Source: Bacteroidaceae bacterium (GTDB lineage: Bacteria > Bacteroidota > Bacteroidia > Bacteroidales > Bacteroidaceae). Taken from it: a stretch of DNA of 64,000 bases. The stretch lies in NCBI GenBank assembly GCA_017525235.1, contig JAFXTC010000045.1, positions 1-64,000 on the forward strand. The letters are read 5' to 3'. The notes under the pieces were generated by a model that made no database searches, was not told where the DNA came from, and saw only the letters and a program-made list of their open reading frames with translations. Of the stretch, positions 1 through 7,297 are shown piece by piece; position 1 is the stretch's first letter; each line of letters opens with the position of its first letter. The translations under genes were made by a program, and so were the position numbers.

Positions 1-243
1 AGTCTTTGGCAGAACTTTACCAAAGTGATAGACAAAGCTAAAGTCGCTTGTGAGAATGTTAATCAGTCAACATCTGACCATTTTATTGGCGTCAATAAAA
101 AGGTCGAACTAGGTAGTGGTGCTATGCGTGAGATAGAAGACCTGATGCTTACTCGTTATGCCTGCTATCTGGTAGCTCAGAATGGTGACTCACGTAAGGA
201 ACAGATAGCTTTTGCACAGACCTATTTTGCTGTGCAGACAGCA
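1..243 (+). pseudogene. dinD-like (BRO-N) gene fragment
   Basis: The first 81 codons are open in frame 1 from the window edge and read like the middle of DNA-damage-inducible protein D: SLWQNF near the start, then the segments VNKKVELGSGAMREIEDLML and TRYACYLVAQNGDSRKE, ending AQTYFAVQT. In intact DinD proteins this is followed by a long C-terminal coiled region. Here the resemblance stops abruptly after AVQT, and the frame ends at a TGA at 283-285 after unrelated residues. The 5' part lies outside the window, so this is either the truncated end of a decayed gene or a recombination scar. The family match is by eye. The loss of the C-terminal region is directly visible. Confidence 0.6.
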
Positions 244-558
244 GGCTCTTCAAACTGTGATGGCTCAATGCAACAAATGGGCTGATGACGAGACTAATTA
301 TGTTGAGCACTCTGGCAACGTGGTGAAAATGTACTCCGCCGAAGAGGAAAACAGTGGCTATCTAATGGCTGCAGAGAGAGAAGATGAATTATAGAGTGGG
401 GCAACGGAAAACCGCGCCCCATCGAAAAGATTGATGACGAACCGTTGAAAATGGATAATGGCGATGATGCTATCTATGATTTAATGGGACGCCGTGTCAG
501 CGACATGAAACCGGGCACCATCTACATCAGGAACGGCAAGAAGTTCGTGGTGAAGTGA
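244..558 (+). pseudogene. C-terminal remnant of an exported protein
   Basis: Frame 2 stays open to a TAG at 392-394 (contains KWADDETNYVEHSGN) with no recognisable family. Frame 1 is open from 388 to 558 and ends in a tail reading YDLMGRRV followed by GTIYIRNGKKFVVK. That tail matches the short C-terminal motif of other exported proteins in this window (for example those ending near 15213, 42662 and 60427). The two frames overlap at 388-394, as if one coding sequence had been frameshifted. There is no start codon or signal peptide, so this is the 3' debris of an exported enzyme joined to the dinD fragment. Confidence 0.5.
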
Positions 559-592
559 AAACAATAAATATGGAAAATAAAAAGTATTTTAT

Positions 593-623
593 TTTGTATT
601 ACGCCCATAATTGTGTAATTTCG
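593..623 (+). promoter_or_regulatory. Bacteroidota-type promoter for rlmI
   Basis: TTTG at 593-596 (-33) is followed after 19 bases by TAATTTCG at 616-623, one mismatch from the TAnnTTTG -7 consensus. The rlmI start codon lies 24 bases further on. Spacing and position fit the primary sigma factor of Bacteroidota. Confidence 0.6.
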
Positions 624-647
624 CAGCGCAAATAAATAAAGTAGCAG

Positions 648-1832
648 ATGAGTAAGCTGTTAATACTCCGCAAAGGAAAAGAAGAAAGTCTTAAACGTTT
701 TCATCCTTGGATATTCTCTGGTGCAGTGCACCACATTGAGGGCGACCCGGTAGAAGGAGATATTGTTGAGGTGCTGAACAGTGAAGGTAGGTTTGTTGCC
801 CTTGGTCATTGGCAGGTGGGCAGTATTGCTGTACGTGTTCTTACTTTTAAGCACCAAAAGATTGATGTTGAATTCTGGAAGAAGCGTCTCGCCACAGCAC
901 TGGATGTGCGCAAAAGCATTGGCGTAGCCGGCACTGCAAATAATAATATGTATCGACTTGTTCATGGCGAAGGTGATAATCTGCCTGGACTGATTATTGA
1001 CATCTATGGCGAGAATGCGGTTATGCAGGCTCATAGCGTGGGAATGCACGTTAGCCGGATGCAGATTGCAGAAGCCTTGAAAGCCGTTATGGGCGACACA
1101 TTAAAGGCTATCTATTATAAGAGCGAAACAACACTTCCGTTTAAGGCCTCCCTGGGTCAGGAGAATGGTTTCATCCTTGGTGAGAGCAGTGATAATGTAG
1201 CCATAGAGAATGGTCTGAAGTTCCACATCGACTGGCTAAAGGGCCAGAAGACCGGGTTCTTCGTTGACCAACGCGAGAACCGTGCCTTGCTGGAGAAATA
1301 TTCACATGGCCGTAAGGTACTGAATATGTTCTGCTATACTGGCGGCTTCAGTGTTTATGCTATGAGGGGTGGGGCAGAGTTGGTTCACTCGGTTGACAGT
1401 AGTGCCAAGGCTGTTGATTTAGTGAATGCTAACATGGAACTGAATTTCCCTGGCGACAAGCGCCATAAGGCATTTGCCGAAGATGCTTTCCGCTTCTTGG
1501 ATGAAATGCAGGATGGGGCTTATGACTTGATTATTCTTGATCCTCCTGCTTTTGCCAAGCATAAGGATGCGCTGAAGAATGCCCTGCGCGGTTATACCAA
1601 GCTTAACGTTAAGGCTTTCGAGAAGATTCCTGCCGGTGGTATACTCTTTACCTTCAGTTGTTCTCAGGCTGTCAACAAGGACCAGTTCCGTATGGCTGTG
1701 TTTACTGCTGCAGCTATGGCCAAGCGTAAAGTACGTATCCTGCATCAGCTGCATCAGCCGGCTGACCATCCTATAAATATTTACCACCCAGAAGGTGAGT
1801 ACCTGAAAGGACTGGTGGTGTATGTGGAATAA
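648..1832 (+). CDS. rlmI: 23S rRNA (cytosine-C5)-methyltransferase, RlmI family
   Basis: A 394-residue class I SAM-dependent RNA methyltransferase. Residues 1-75 form a PUA-like RNA-binding domain (RKGKEESLKRFHPWIFSGA). A central EEHEE-like region precedes the Rossmann methyltransferase domain, which contains LNMFCYTGGFSVYA (motif I), the target-binding LDPP at about 297-300 and a catalytic cysteine in FSCSQ at about residue 338. The C-terminus HPEGEYLKGLVVYV is typical of the family. E. coli RlmI makes m5C1962 in 23S rRNA; the same role is inferred here. The ATG follows a good promoter by 24 bases. A nucleoside-permease-like gene follows 79 bases downstream, across a word-repeat element. Confidence 0.85.
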   Translation: MSKLLILRKGKEESLKRFHPWIFSGAVHHIEGDPVEGDIVEVLNSEGRFVALGHWQVGSIAVRVLTFKHQKIDVEFWKKRLATALDVRKSIGVAGTANNNMYRLVHGEGDNLPGLIIDIYGENAVMQAHSVGMHVSRMQIAEALKAVMGDTLKAIYYKSETTLPFKASLGQENGFILGESSDNVAIENGLKFHIDWLKGQKTGFFVDQRENRALLEKYSHGRKVLNMFCYTGGFSVYAMRGGAELVHSVDSSAKAVDLVNANMELNFPGDKRHKAFAEDAFRFLDEMQDGAYDLIILDPPAFAKHKDALKNALRGYTKLNVKAFEKIPAGGILFTFSCSQAVNKDQFRMAVFTAAAMAKRKVRILHQLHQPADHPINIYHPEGEYLKGLVVYVE

Positions 1833-1896
1833 TTGAAAGTTGAAAATTGAAAGTTGAAAATTATTCGCTAACCGCTAACCTCTAACCGCTAACCGA
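1833..1896. repeat. intergenic word-repeat element
   Basis: Two kinds of tandem word fill the gap: TTGAAAGTTGAAAATTGAAA-type words (1833-1860), then CTAACC-type words separated by G or T (1867-1894). The same two word types recur together, with the first inverted, at 48199-48288. No hairpin or coding potential is evident. Confidence 0.7.
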
Positions 1897-1911
1897 TAAA
1901 CAAAAAATATA

Positions 1912-3204
1912 ATGAACATTAAATTTAGACTTACATTGCTGAACTTCTTGGAGTTCGCTGTTTGGGGAGCTTATTTAACCTCGATGGGAACATACCTTGC
2001 AGGGGTTGGACTTGGTTCTCATATTGGTTGGTTCTATTCCGTACAGGGTATAGTCAGTATTTTTATGCCCGCCTTGATGGGTATTCTGGCTGACCGCTGG
2101 ATGGAGGGACAACGTGTGCTGAGCCTCTGTCATACTTTGGCAGGCTTCTTTATGATTGCTGCATCTGTGTATGGCTATCAGGCAGGTAATGAACCTAACT
2201 TTGCTACGTTGTTTACGCTTTATACGCTCTCCGTAGCTTTCTTCATGCCCACCATTGCCCTAAGCTATTCTGTTGCTTATTCGGCATTGGAGAAGGCTGG
2301 ATTAGATACGGTGAAGGCTTTCCCACCCATCAGAGTATGGGGAACGGTAGGCTTTATTGTAACCATGTGGGTTGTCGACCTATGTGGCTTGCAGTCAACG
2401 CCAGGTCAGTGGATGGTGAGCGGTTGTCTCAGTCTTGTTATGGCTGCCTACTCTCTGACGATGCCGCGTATGCCGATTAAGAAAGGTGAGCAGAAAACGC
2501 TTGTTGAGGCACTTGGCCTGAATGCTTTCCGCCTATTCTTGAATCCACGTATTGCTGTATTCATGCTATTTGCTATGCTCTTAGGCTTCTGTCTGCAGAT
2601 CTCAAACGGATATGCTAATCCCTTCATCACCAGTTTTGGCAGCATAGAGGAGTATCAGTCGACCTTCGGTGTTCAGCATGCTAACATACTGATCTCCCTT
2701 TCTCAGATGAGTGAGACGCTGTGTATACTGTTGATTCCCTTCTTCCTCTCACGTTTTGGTATCAAGAAGGTTGTGCTCATTGCTTTGATGGGTTGGGTAT
2801 TGCGTTTCGCTTTCTTCGGATTGGGTAACCCCGGTTCTGGCGTATGGCTCTTCCTGCTTTCTATGGTTGTTTATGGTGTAGCCTTTGACTTCTTCAATAT
2901 CTCAGGCTCGCTGTTTATCAATCAGGAAACCGACGACAGCATCCGCAGCAGTGCGCAGGGTCTGTTTATGATGATGACAAATGGCTTGGGTGCGTTTATT
3001 GGTACGTTGGTAGCGCAGGCCGTCATAAACAATTATGTCTTTACGCCTCAGGCAGCAGGAGCAACGGGTTCCGAGATTGTTGCAGGCTGGCAGACTTGTT
3101 GGTACATCTTTGCAGCTTACGCCCTTGTAGTAGCCATCCTCTTTGCTGTTTGCTTCAGATATAAGCACGAGGCCCCCTCCAGCTCCCCCGAAGGGGAGGA
3201 ATAG
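1912..3204 (+). CDS. MFS transporter, nucleoside:H+ symporter (NupG-like)
   Basis: A 430-residue polytopic inner-membrane protein with about 12 hydrophobic segments. The N-terminus (LTLLNFLEFAVWGAYLTSMG) and the first inter-helix loop (MPALMGILADRWM) match the nucleoside_H+ symporter branch of the major facilitator superfamily (NupG/XapB), which imports nucleosides with protons. Substrate is inferred from family only. The last residues (APSSSPEGEE) are encoded by a GC-rich mini-palindrome (3174-3200), so the native C-terminus has probably been replaced or extended by a repeat insertion. It lies 79 bases after rlmI with no separate promoter seen. Confidence 0.8.
   Translation: MNIKFRLTLLNFLEFAVWGAYLTSMGTYLAGVGLGSHIGWFYSVQGIVSIFMPALMGILADRWMEGQRVLSLCHTLAGFFMIAASVYGYQAGNEPNFATLFTLYTLSVAFFMPTIALSYSVAYSALEKAGLDTVKAFPPIRVWGTVGFIVTMWVVDLCGLQSTPGQWMVSGCLSLVMAAYSLTMPRMPIKKGEQKTLVEALGLNAFRLFLNPRIAVFMLFAMLLGFCLQISNGYANPFITSFGSIEEYQSTFGVQHANILISLSQMSETLCILLIPFFLSRFGIKKVVLIALMGWVLRFAFFGLGNPGSGVWLFLLSMVVYGVAFDFFNISGSLFINQETDDSIRSSAQGLFMMMTNGLGAFIGTLVAQAVINNYVFTPQAAGATGSEIVAGWQTCWYIFAAYALVVAILFAVCFRYKHEAPSSSPEGEE
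3174..3200. repeat. GC-rich mini-palindrome inside the 3' end of the MFS gene
   Basis: CTCCCC at 3183-3188 and GGGGAG at 3193-3198 flank a CGAA loop, preceded by CCCCCTCC. The element encodes the final residues and stop region of the MFS protein. Similar CCTCCCC/GGGGAGG hairpins occur at 37991-38008 and 38055-38072. Confidence 0.6.
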
Positions 3205-3288
3205 TTGAAAGTTGAGAGTTTTTTCATTAAACATTGTTCGATAACCGATCAAACTACTAAACTATTAAACTACTAAACTACTAAACTA
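3204..3288. repeat. word-repeat element leading into rsmE
   Basis: GTTGAAAGTTGAGAG (3204-3218) is followed by tandem ACTACTAA and ACTATTAA words from about 3251 to 3288. The GTG start of rsmE (3289) is immediately adjacent to the last word, so the element forms the translation initiation region of the next gene. Confidence 0.65.
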
Positions 3289-4020
3289 GTGAAGGAGACG
3301 CGATTTTTCTATGTTCCTGATGCAGGCAAAAGGACTGAGTTGCCTGAGGATGAAGCCAAACATGCAACACGTGTGCTCAGGCTAACCGTAGGTGATGAGC
3401 TCTTGCTTATGGATGGCAACGGTTGTTTCTATCGAGCTGAGATAACTGCTGCCACAGGACATCGCTGTCTTTATAAGATTCTGGAGACGATGCCTCAGGA
3501 GCGTGCTTGGGAAGGACATATCCATTTGGCGATGGCACCAACCAAGCTGAACGACCGTACTGAATGGTTTGCTGAGAAGGCGACAGAGATAGGTATGGAT
3601 GAACTCTCCTTCTTGGATTGCAGGTTCAGCGAAAGGCGCGTTATCAAATGCGAACGTATCGACAAGATTCTTATCTCGGCTGTTAAGCAGAGCCATAAGG
3701 CTTGGAAGCCTATCCTGAATGAGATGACAACTTTTGAACGCTTTGTTAAGGCGGAGCGAAAGGGTGATAAATTCATCTGCCATTGTTACAATCAGGAGGA
3801 CATAGGAGGCGAAGGAGAGAAACCCTTGTTGATGGATGTGTTACAAAGAGGCGTAGAAACAACCGTTTTGATAGGACCTGAGGGAGATTTCAGCGTCGAC
3901 GAGGTGAAGCTGGCACAGAAGAACGGATTCCGAAGTGTTTCCTTGGGAACAAGTCGGCTCAGAACAGAGACTGCAGCACTTGTGGCTGTACACATGATGC
4001 AATTAAAGAATCAGAAATAA
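3289..4020 (+). CDS. rsmE: 16S rRNA (uracil-1498-N3)-methyltransferase RsmE
   Basis: A 243-residue SPOUT-class RNA methyltransferase. An N-terminal PUA-like beta domain contains DEAKHATRVLRLTVGDEL (about residues 21-38). The C-terminal trefoil-knot domain has the SAM-binding motifs IGPEGD (about 195-200) and SLGTSRLRTETAALVA near the C-terminus. RsmE methylates U1498 of 16S rRNA in E. coli; the same function is inferred. The start is a GTG at 3289 directly after a word-repeat array; no in-frame ATG lies near it upstream. The next gene begins 8 bases after the stop, so the two are probably co-transcribed. Confidence 0.9.
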   Translation: MKETRFFYVPDAGKRTELPEDEAKHATRVLRLTVGDELLLMDGNGCFYRAEITAATGHRCLYKILETMPQERAWEGHIHLAMAPTKLNDRTEWFAEKATEIGMDELSFLDCRFSERRVIKCERIDKILISAVKQSHKAWKPILNEMTTFERFVKAERKGDKFICHCYNQEDIGGEGEKPLLMDVLQRGVETTVLIGPEGDFSVDEVKLAQKNGFRSVSLGTSRLRTETAALVAVHMMQLKNQK

Positions 4021-4028
4021 CACAGATT

Positions 4029-5453
4029 ATGAAGAAGACCTTATTCGTTTTAGCTGTAATAATTGTCGCTGTAGCAATAGGCGGTTATTATTTCCTATTT
4101 GGGAGGAAAGATGTCTGCAAGAATGTAATCCCGGAAGATGCCAAGGCTGTTATAGTGCTGGATTCAAAGCAACTTGTTAAACAGATGGGATTCAGTATCA
4201 GCGATATTATGGACTTCTTGAAGTCTGACAAGAAAGAAGGTATTGGTATTGACCTCCTTTCGCCCATGTACGGTTTTCTTTCCAATGAAAGCTATCTGTG
4301 TGGTGTTATGGCTTTGTCTGATGCTGATGATTTTGAAGAGGCAATTAAAGAGAAAGGCGTTTCTGTAGAGTCGCAGCGTGGATTCAAATGGGCGTACAGC
4401 AATGAAATGGTTGTTTGTTTCAATGACAAAAAGGCATTGCTGCTGGGCCCCATTTCACAGGCTGAGAGCAATAACATGCGCCCCAGAATGGTGGAGTGGA
4501 TGAGTCAAAGCTCTTCCAATAACCCCCTTTTATCGTCTGTCTTAAAGGAAGATGGTGCACTTTGCTTGTGTTCAAAGATGAGTGTTCTACCCAGCACATC
4601 CATACAGCAGGCATTAAAATACCTGAATAATCCTTTTGATATGGATAAGGTATATATGCATGCTGCTTTGAAAGTAAAGAAAAAATCACTTCAATTATCA
4701 ACATACATTGACTCGGACGAGGAAGATATCAAGGAGTTGTTTTCTAAGCCTTATGGCATTTTCCGACCCATACAAGGTAAACAGCTTCAGTCCTCGGTCA
4801 GTGATCCTATATTATGGATTGGATTCAATGCAAAAGGAACTCTCCTTTTGGAGGAGTTGAGAAAGAATAGCGTAACCAGACTTCTCCTGGTTGGCATAAA
4901 TCTTTGCATGGATGCCGACATGTTGTTAAAGTCAGTAGACGGAGACGTTTCATTTGAGTTAAGTGATATCACATCAAAGCAAGTCGATTATACATTCAAA
5001 GCACAGGTTTCCAATCAAGACTTCATTAAGAATGCCAACGAATGGAACACGGGATTCTTGGGTAATGGGTACAGTTTTAAGGCTATCGACAATAACAACT
5101 ATATGTTACAGGGCGAGGGCAAAGTCTCTTACTTTGGCGTAAAAGATGATTTGGTTTATCTTACAACAAATCAGGATGTTGCAAAAGATATTAAGAGTAA
5201 TACTTCAGACAGTTTTGCTTCCACAAACAAATCGGAAATAACAGATAAAGTGTTCTATGCATCTATTAATGTAAGTAGATTGTCAGGTATTCAGGAGATA
5301 CAAAACATGATGGGAGGCAACAAAGATATGTACAATCCTGTGTTAGGTAATATAGATAGGTTTACCGTCAGTGCCACAGATTACCTTCACTACAATATTG
5401 AACTCACAACCAAGCAAAATATATCAGACTTCATAAAACAGTTATTGAAGTAA
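4029..5453 (+). CDS. membrane-anchored exported protein, DUF4836-like
   Basis: A 474-residue protein with an N-terminal hydrophobic helix (about residues 3-24, ending YYFLFG) and no lipobox cysteine. It is therefore probably anchored in the inner membrane with a periplasmic body. The segment NVIPEDAKAVIVLDSKQLVKQ near residue 36 resembles the start of the DUF4836 family of Bacteroidota, whose function is unknown. The stop codon TAA touches the ATG of an ABC ATPase gene, so it is translationally linked to the transporter and may act with it. The family assignment is tentative; the anchor and gene linkage are directly visible. Confidence 0.5.
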   Translation: MKKTLFVLAVIIVAVAIGGYYFLFGRKDVCKNVIPEDAKAVIVLDSKQLVKQMGFSISDIMDFLKSDKKEGIGIDLLSPMYGFLSNESYLCGVMALSDADDFEEAIKEKGVSVESQRGFKWAYSNEMVVCFNDKKALLLGPISQAESNNMRPRMVEWMSQSSSNNPLLSSVLKEDGALCLCSKMSVLPSTSIQQALKYLNNPFDMDKVYMHAALKVKKKSLQLSTYIDSDEEDIKELFSKPYGIFRPIQGKQLQSSVSDPILWIGFNAKGTLLLEELRKNSVTRLLLVGINLCMDADMLLKSVDGDVSFELSDITSKQVDYTFKAQVSNQDFIKNANEWNTGFLGNGYSFKAIDNNNYMLQGEGKVSYFGVKDDLVYLTTNQDVAKDIKSNTSDSFASTNKSEITDKVFYASINVSRLSGIQEIQNMMGGNKDMYNPVLGNIDRFTVSATDYLHYNIELTTKQNISDFIKQLLK

Positions 5454-6095
5454 ATGAACAGTATAGAATTACATAACACTTTGCCCTGCGTTTTTGAAGG
5501 CAGGGATGTACAGAGCGAAATATGGCTGCAGGACGTCGTCTTTCAGAAAGGAGAGACATACCTTGTAGAGGCCAGCTCGGGTACGGGAAAAAGTTCGCTC
5601 TGCAGCTATATAATAGGATACAGAAAAGATTATCTGGGTAACATTTGTTTCGACAATAAGGACATCCGACAGCATCGTGTTTCGGATTGGACCGCCATTC
5701 GTAAGCATACGTTGAGCCTGCTCTTTCAGGAACTCCGACTTTTTCCAGAACTTACAGCAATGGAGAATATCGATATCAAGAACGAACTTACCAACCACAA
5801 GAGCCATAAGGAGATTGAGGCTTGGTTTGAGCGTCTGGGCATTGCTGATAAAATAAATGCCAAGGTGGGGCGTATGAGTTTTGGTCAGCAGCAGCGTGTG
5901 GCTATGATACGCGCCCTGGTTCAGCCTTTCGATTTCCTGATGGTGGACGAACCAATCAGCCACTTGGATGACGAGAATAGTAAGATTATGGCAGGCATCA
6001 TGATGGAAGAGGCACAGCATCAGGGTGCGGGAGTAATTGTAACCAGTATTGGCAAGCACATGGATTTGCCATACACAAAAACATTCCGCTTATGA
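5454..6095 (+). CDS. ABC transporter ATP-binding protein
   Basis: A 213-residue nucleotide-binding subunit. Walker A is SSGTGKSS at about residues 41-48. The signature helix reads MSFGQQQRV (about 141-149), which replaces the usual LSGGQ. Walker B ends LMVDEP with D165 and E166, followed by the D-loop SHLDDEN. The size and sequence fit the LolD/MacB-type ATPases that pair with FtsX-like permeases. It begins right after the stop of the upstream DUF4836-like gene and overlaps the permease gene by four bases (ATGA), so the three form one translational unit. The substrate is unknown; lipoprotein release or efflux are possible by family analogy. Confidence 0.85.
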   Translation: MNSIELHNTLPCVFEGRDVQSEIWLQDVVFQKGETYLVEASSGTGKSSLCSYIIGYRKDYLGNICFDNKDIRQHRVSDWTAIRKHTLSLLFQELRLFPELTAMENIDIKNELTNHKSHKEIEAWFERLGIADKINAKVGRMSFGQQQRVAMIRALVQPFDFLMVDEPISHLDDENSKIMAGIMMEEAQHQGAGVIVTSIGKHMDLPYTKTFRL

Positions 6096-7297
6096 TGTTG
6101 CTGGTTTGGAAACTACTGCGTCAGCACATCAGCATAGCGCAGTTGGCAGGCTTCTTCTTTGCCAACCTATTTGGTATGTTCATAGTACTGCTGGGTTTGC
6201 AGTTCTATAATGATGTGAAACCGCTTTTCAGTCAGGATGACGGTTTTCTGAAGCCCGAATATCTTATTGTAAGCAAGCGCATCTCTGGTATGAGTGTACT
6301 TGGGGCAGGAGAGAGCTGCGGGTTCAGCGATAAGGAGGTAGAAGATATTAGCAACCAGCCCTTCTGTAAGAGTGTGGGAGCATTTACAGCCAGCCAATAC
6401 CGAGTGGTTTGCAGCATGGGCGTTAATGGTGTGGCTCAGTTTGGTACCGATATGTTCTTTGAGAGTGTGCCCGACAGGTTTGTTGATACAGAACTCAGCA
6501 AATGGAGATTCTCGTCTGAGGATGGCATCATACCCATTATTCTGCCTCGCACCTATCTGGCTATCTATAACTTTGGCTTTGCTCAGAGTCAGTCGTTGCC
6601 CAAGATTTCAGAGGGAATTGTGGGTATGATAGACATGCTGGTTGTGCTCCGCGGAAATGGGCAGGAGCAACGCCTGAAGGGTAAAGTGATCGGTTTCAGC
6701 ACTCGTCTGAACACCATTCTGGTTCCTGAATCGTTTATCAAATGGAGTAACACCAAGTTTGCACCAGAGGCCGACCTAACGCCAAACCGACTGATTGTTG
6801 AGGTTAAGAACCCAACAGACGATGCTATCGTAAAATATATCAACGACCATAACTTGGAACTGGAAGACGATAAGCTGGATGCTGGCAAAGCGACCTATTT
6901 CTTGAAGCTGGTTACTATACTGGTAATGTGCATAGGTATGCTCATCAGCATCCTGTCGTTCTACATTCTCATGCTTAGCATTTATCTTTTGGTTCAGAAG
7001 AACACAGAGAAACTACGTAACCTACTGCTCATAGGCTATAGTCCTGTTCGTGTTTCTTTGCCCTACCAATTGCTTACGGTAGGTATGAATGGGGTAGTAC
7101 TCATTCTCTCCTTTACTTTATTATATATGGTTCGCTGTTATTACATGAACATGCTTTGGGTAATGTTCCCGCAGATGCAGGATGGCAGCATGTGGCCTAC
7201 ACTTTGTCTGGGAATAGGCCTTTTTATTGTAGTAAGCCTGATTAATATAGTTGCAGTACGCAATAGGGTAATGAAAATTTGGAATAGAAAGGAATAA
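6092..7297 (+). CDS. FtsX/MacB-like ABC transporter permease
   Basis: A 401-residue permease with one N-terminal membrane helix (about residues 16-38), a large soluble periplasmic region (about 40-275) and three hydrophobic segments near the C-terminus. This is the topology of FtsX/LolC/MacB family permeases. Its ATG overlaps the stop of the ATPase gene (ATGA), and its own TAA overlaps the next ATG (TAATG). The pairing with the ATPase is certain from the gene arrangement; what is moved or extruded is not known. Confidence 0.75.
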   Translation: MMLLVWKLLRQHISIAQLAGFFFANLFGMFIVLLGLQFYNDVKPLFSQDDGFLKPEYLIVSKRISGMSVLGAGESCGFSDKEVEDISNQPFCKSVGAFTASQYRVVCSMGVNGVAQFGTDMFFESVPDRFVDTELSKWRFSSEDGIIPIILPRTYLAIYNFGFAQSQSLPKISEGIVGMIDMLVVLRGNGQEQRLKGKVIGFSTRLNTILVPESFIKWSNTKFAPEADLTPNRLIVEVKNPTDDAIVKYINDHNLELEDDKLDAGKATYFLKLVTILVMCIGMLISILSFYILMLSIYLLVQKNTEKLRNLLLIGYSPVRVSLPYQLLTVGMNGVVLILSFTLLYMVRCYYMNMLWVMFPQMQDGSMWPTLCLGIGLFIVVSLINIVAVRNRVMKIWNRKE

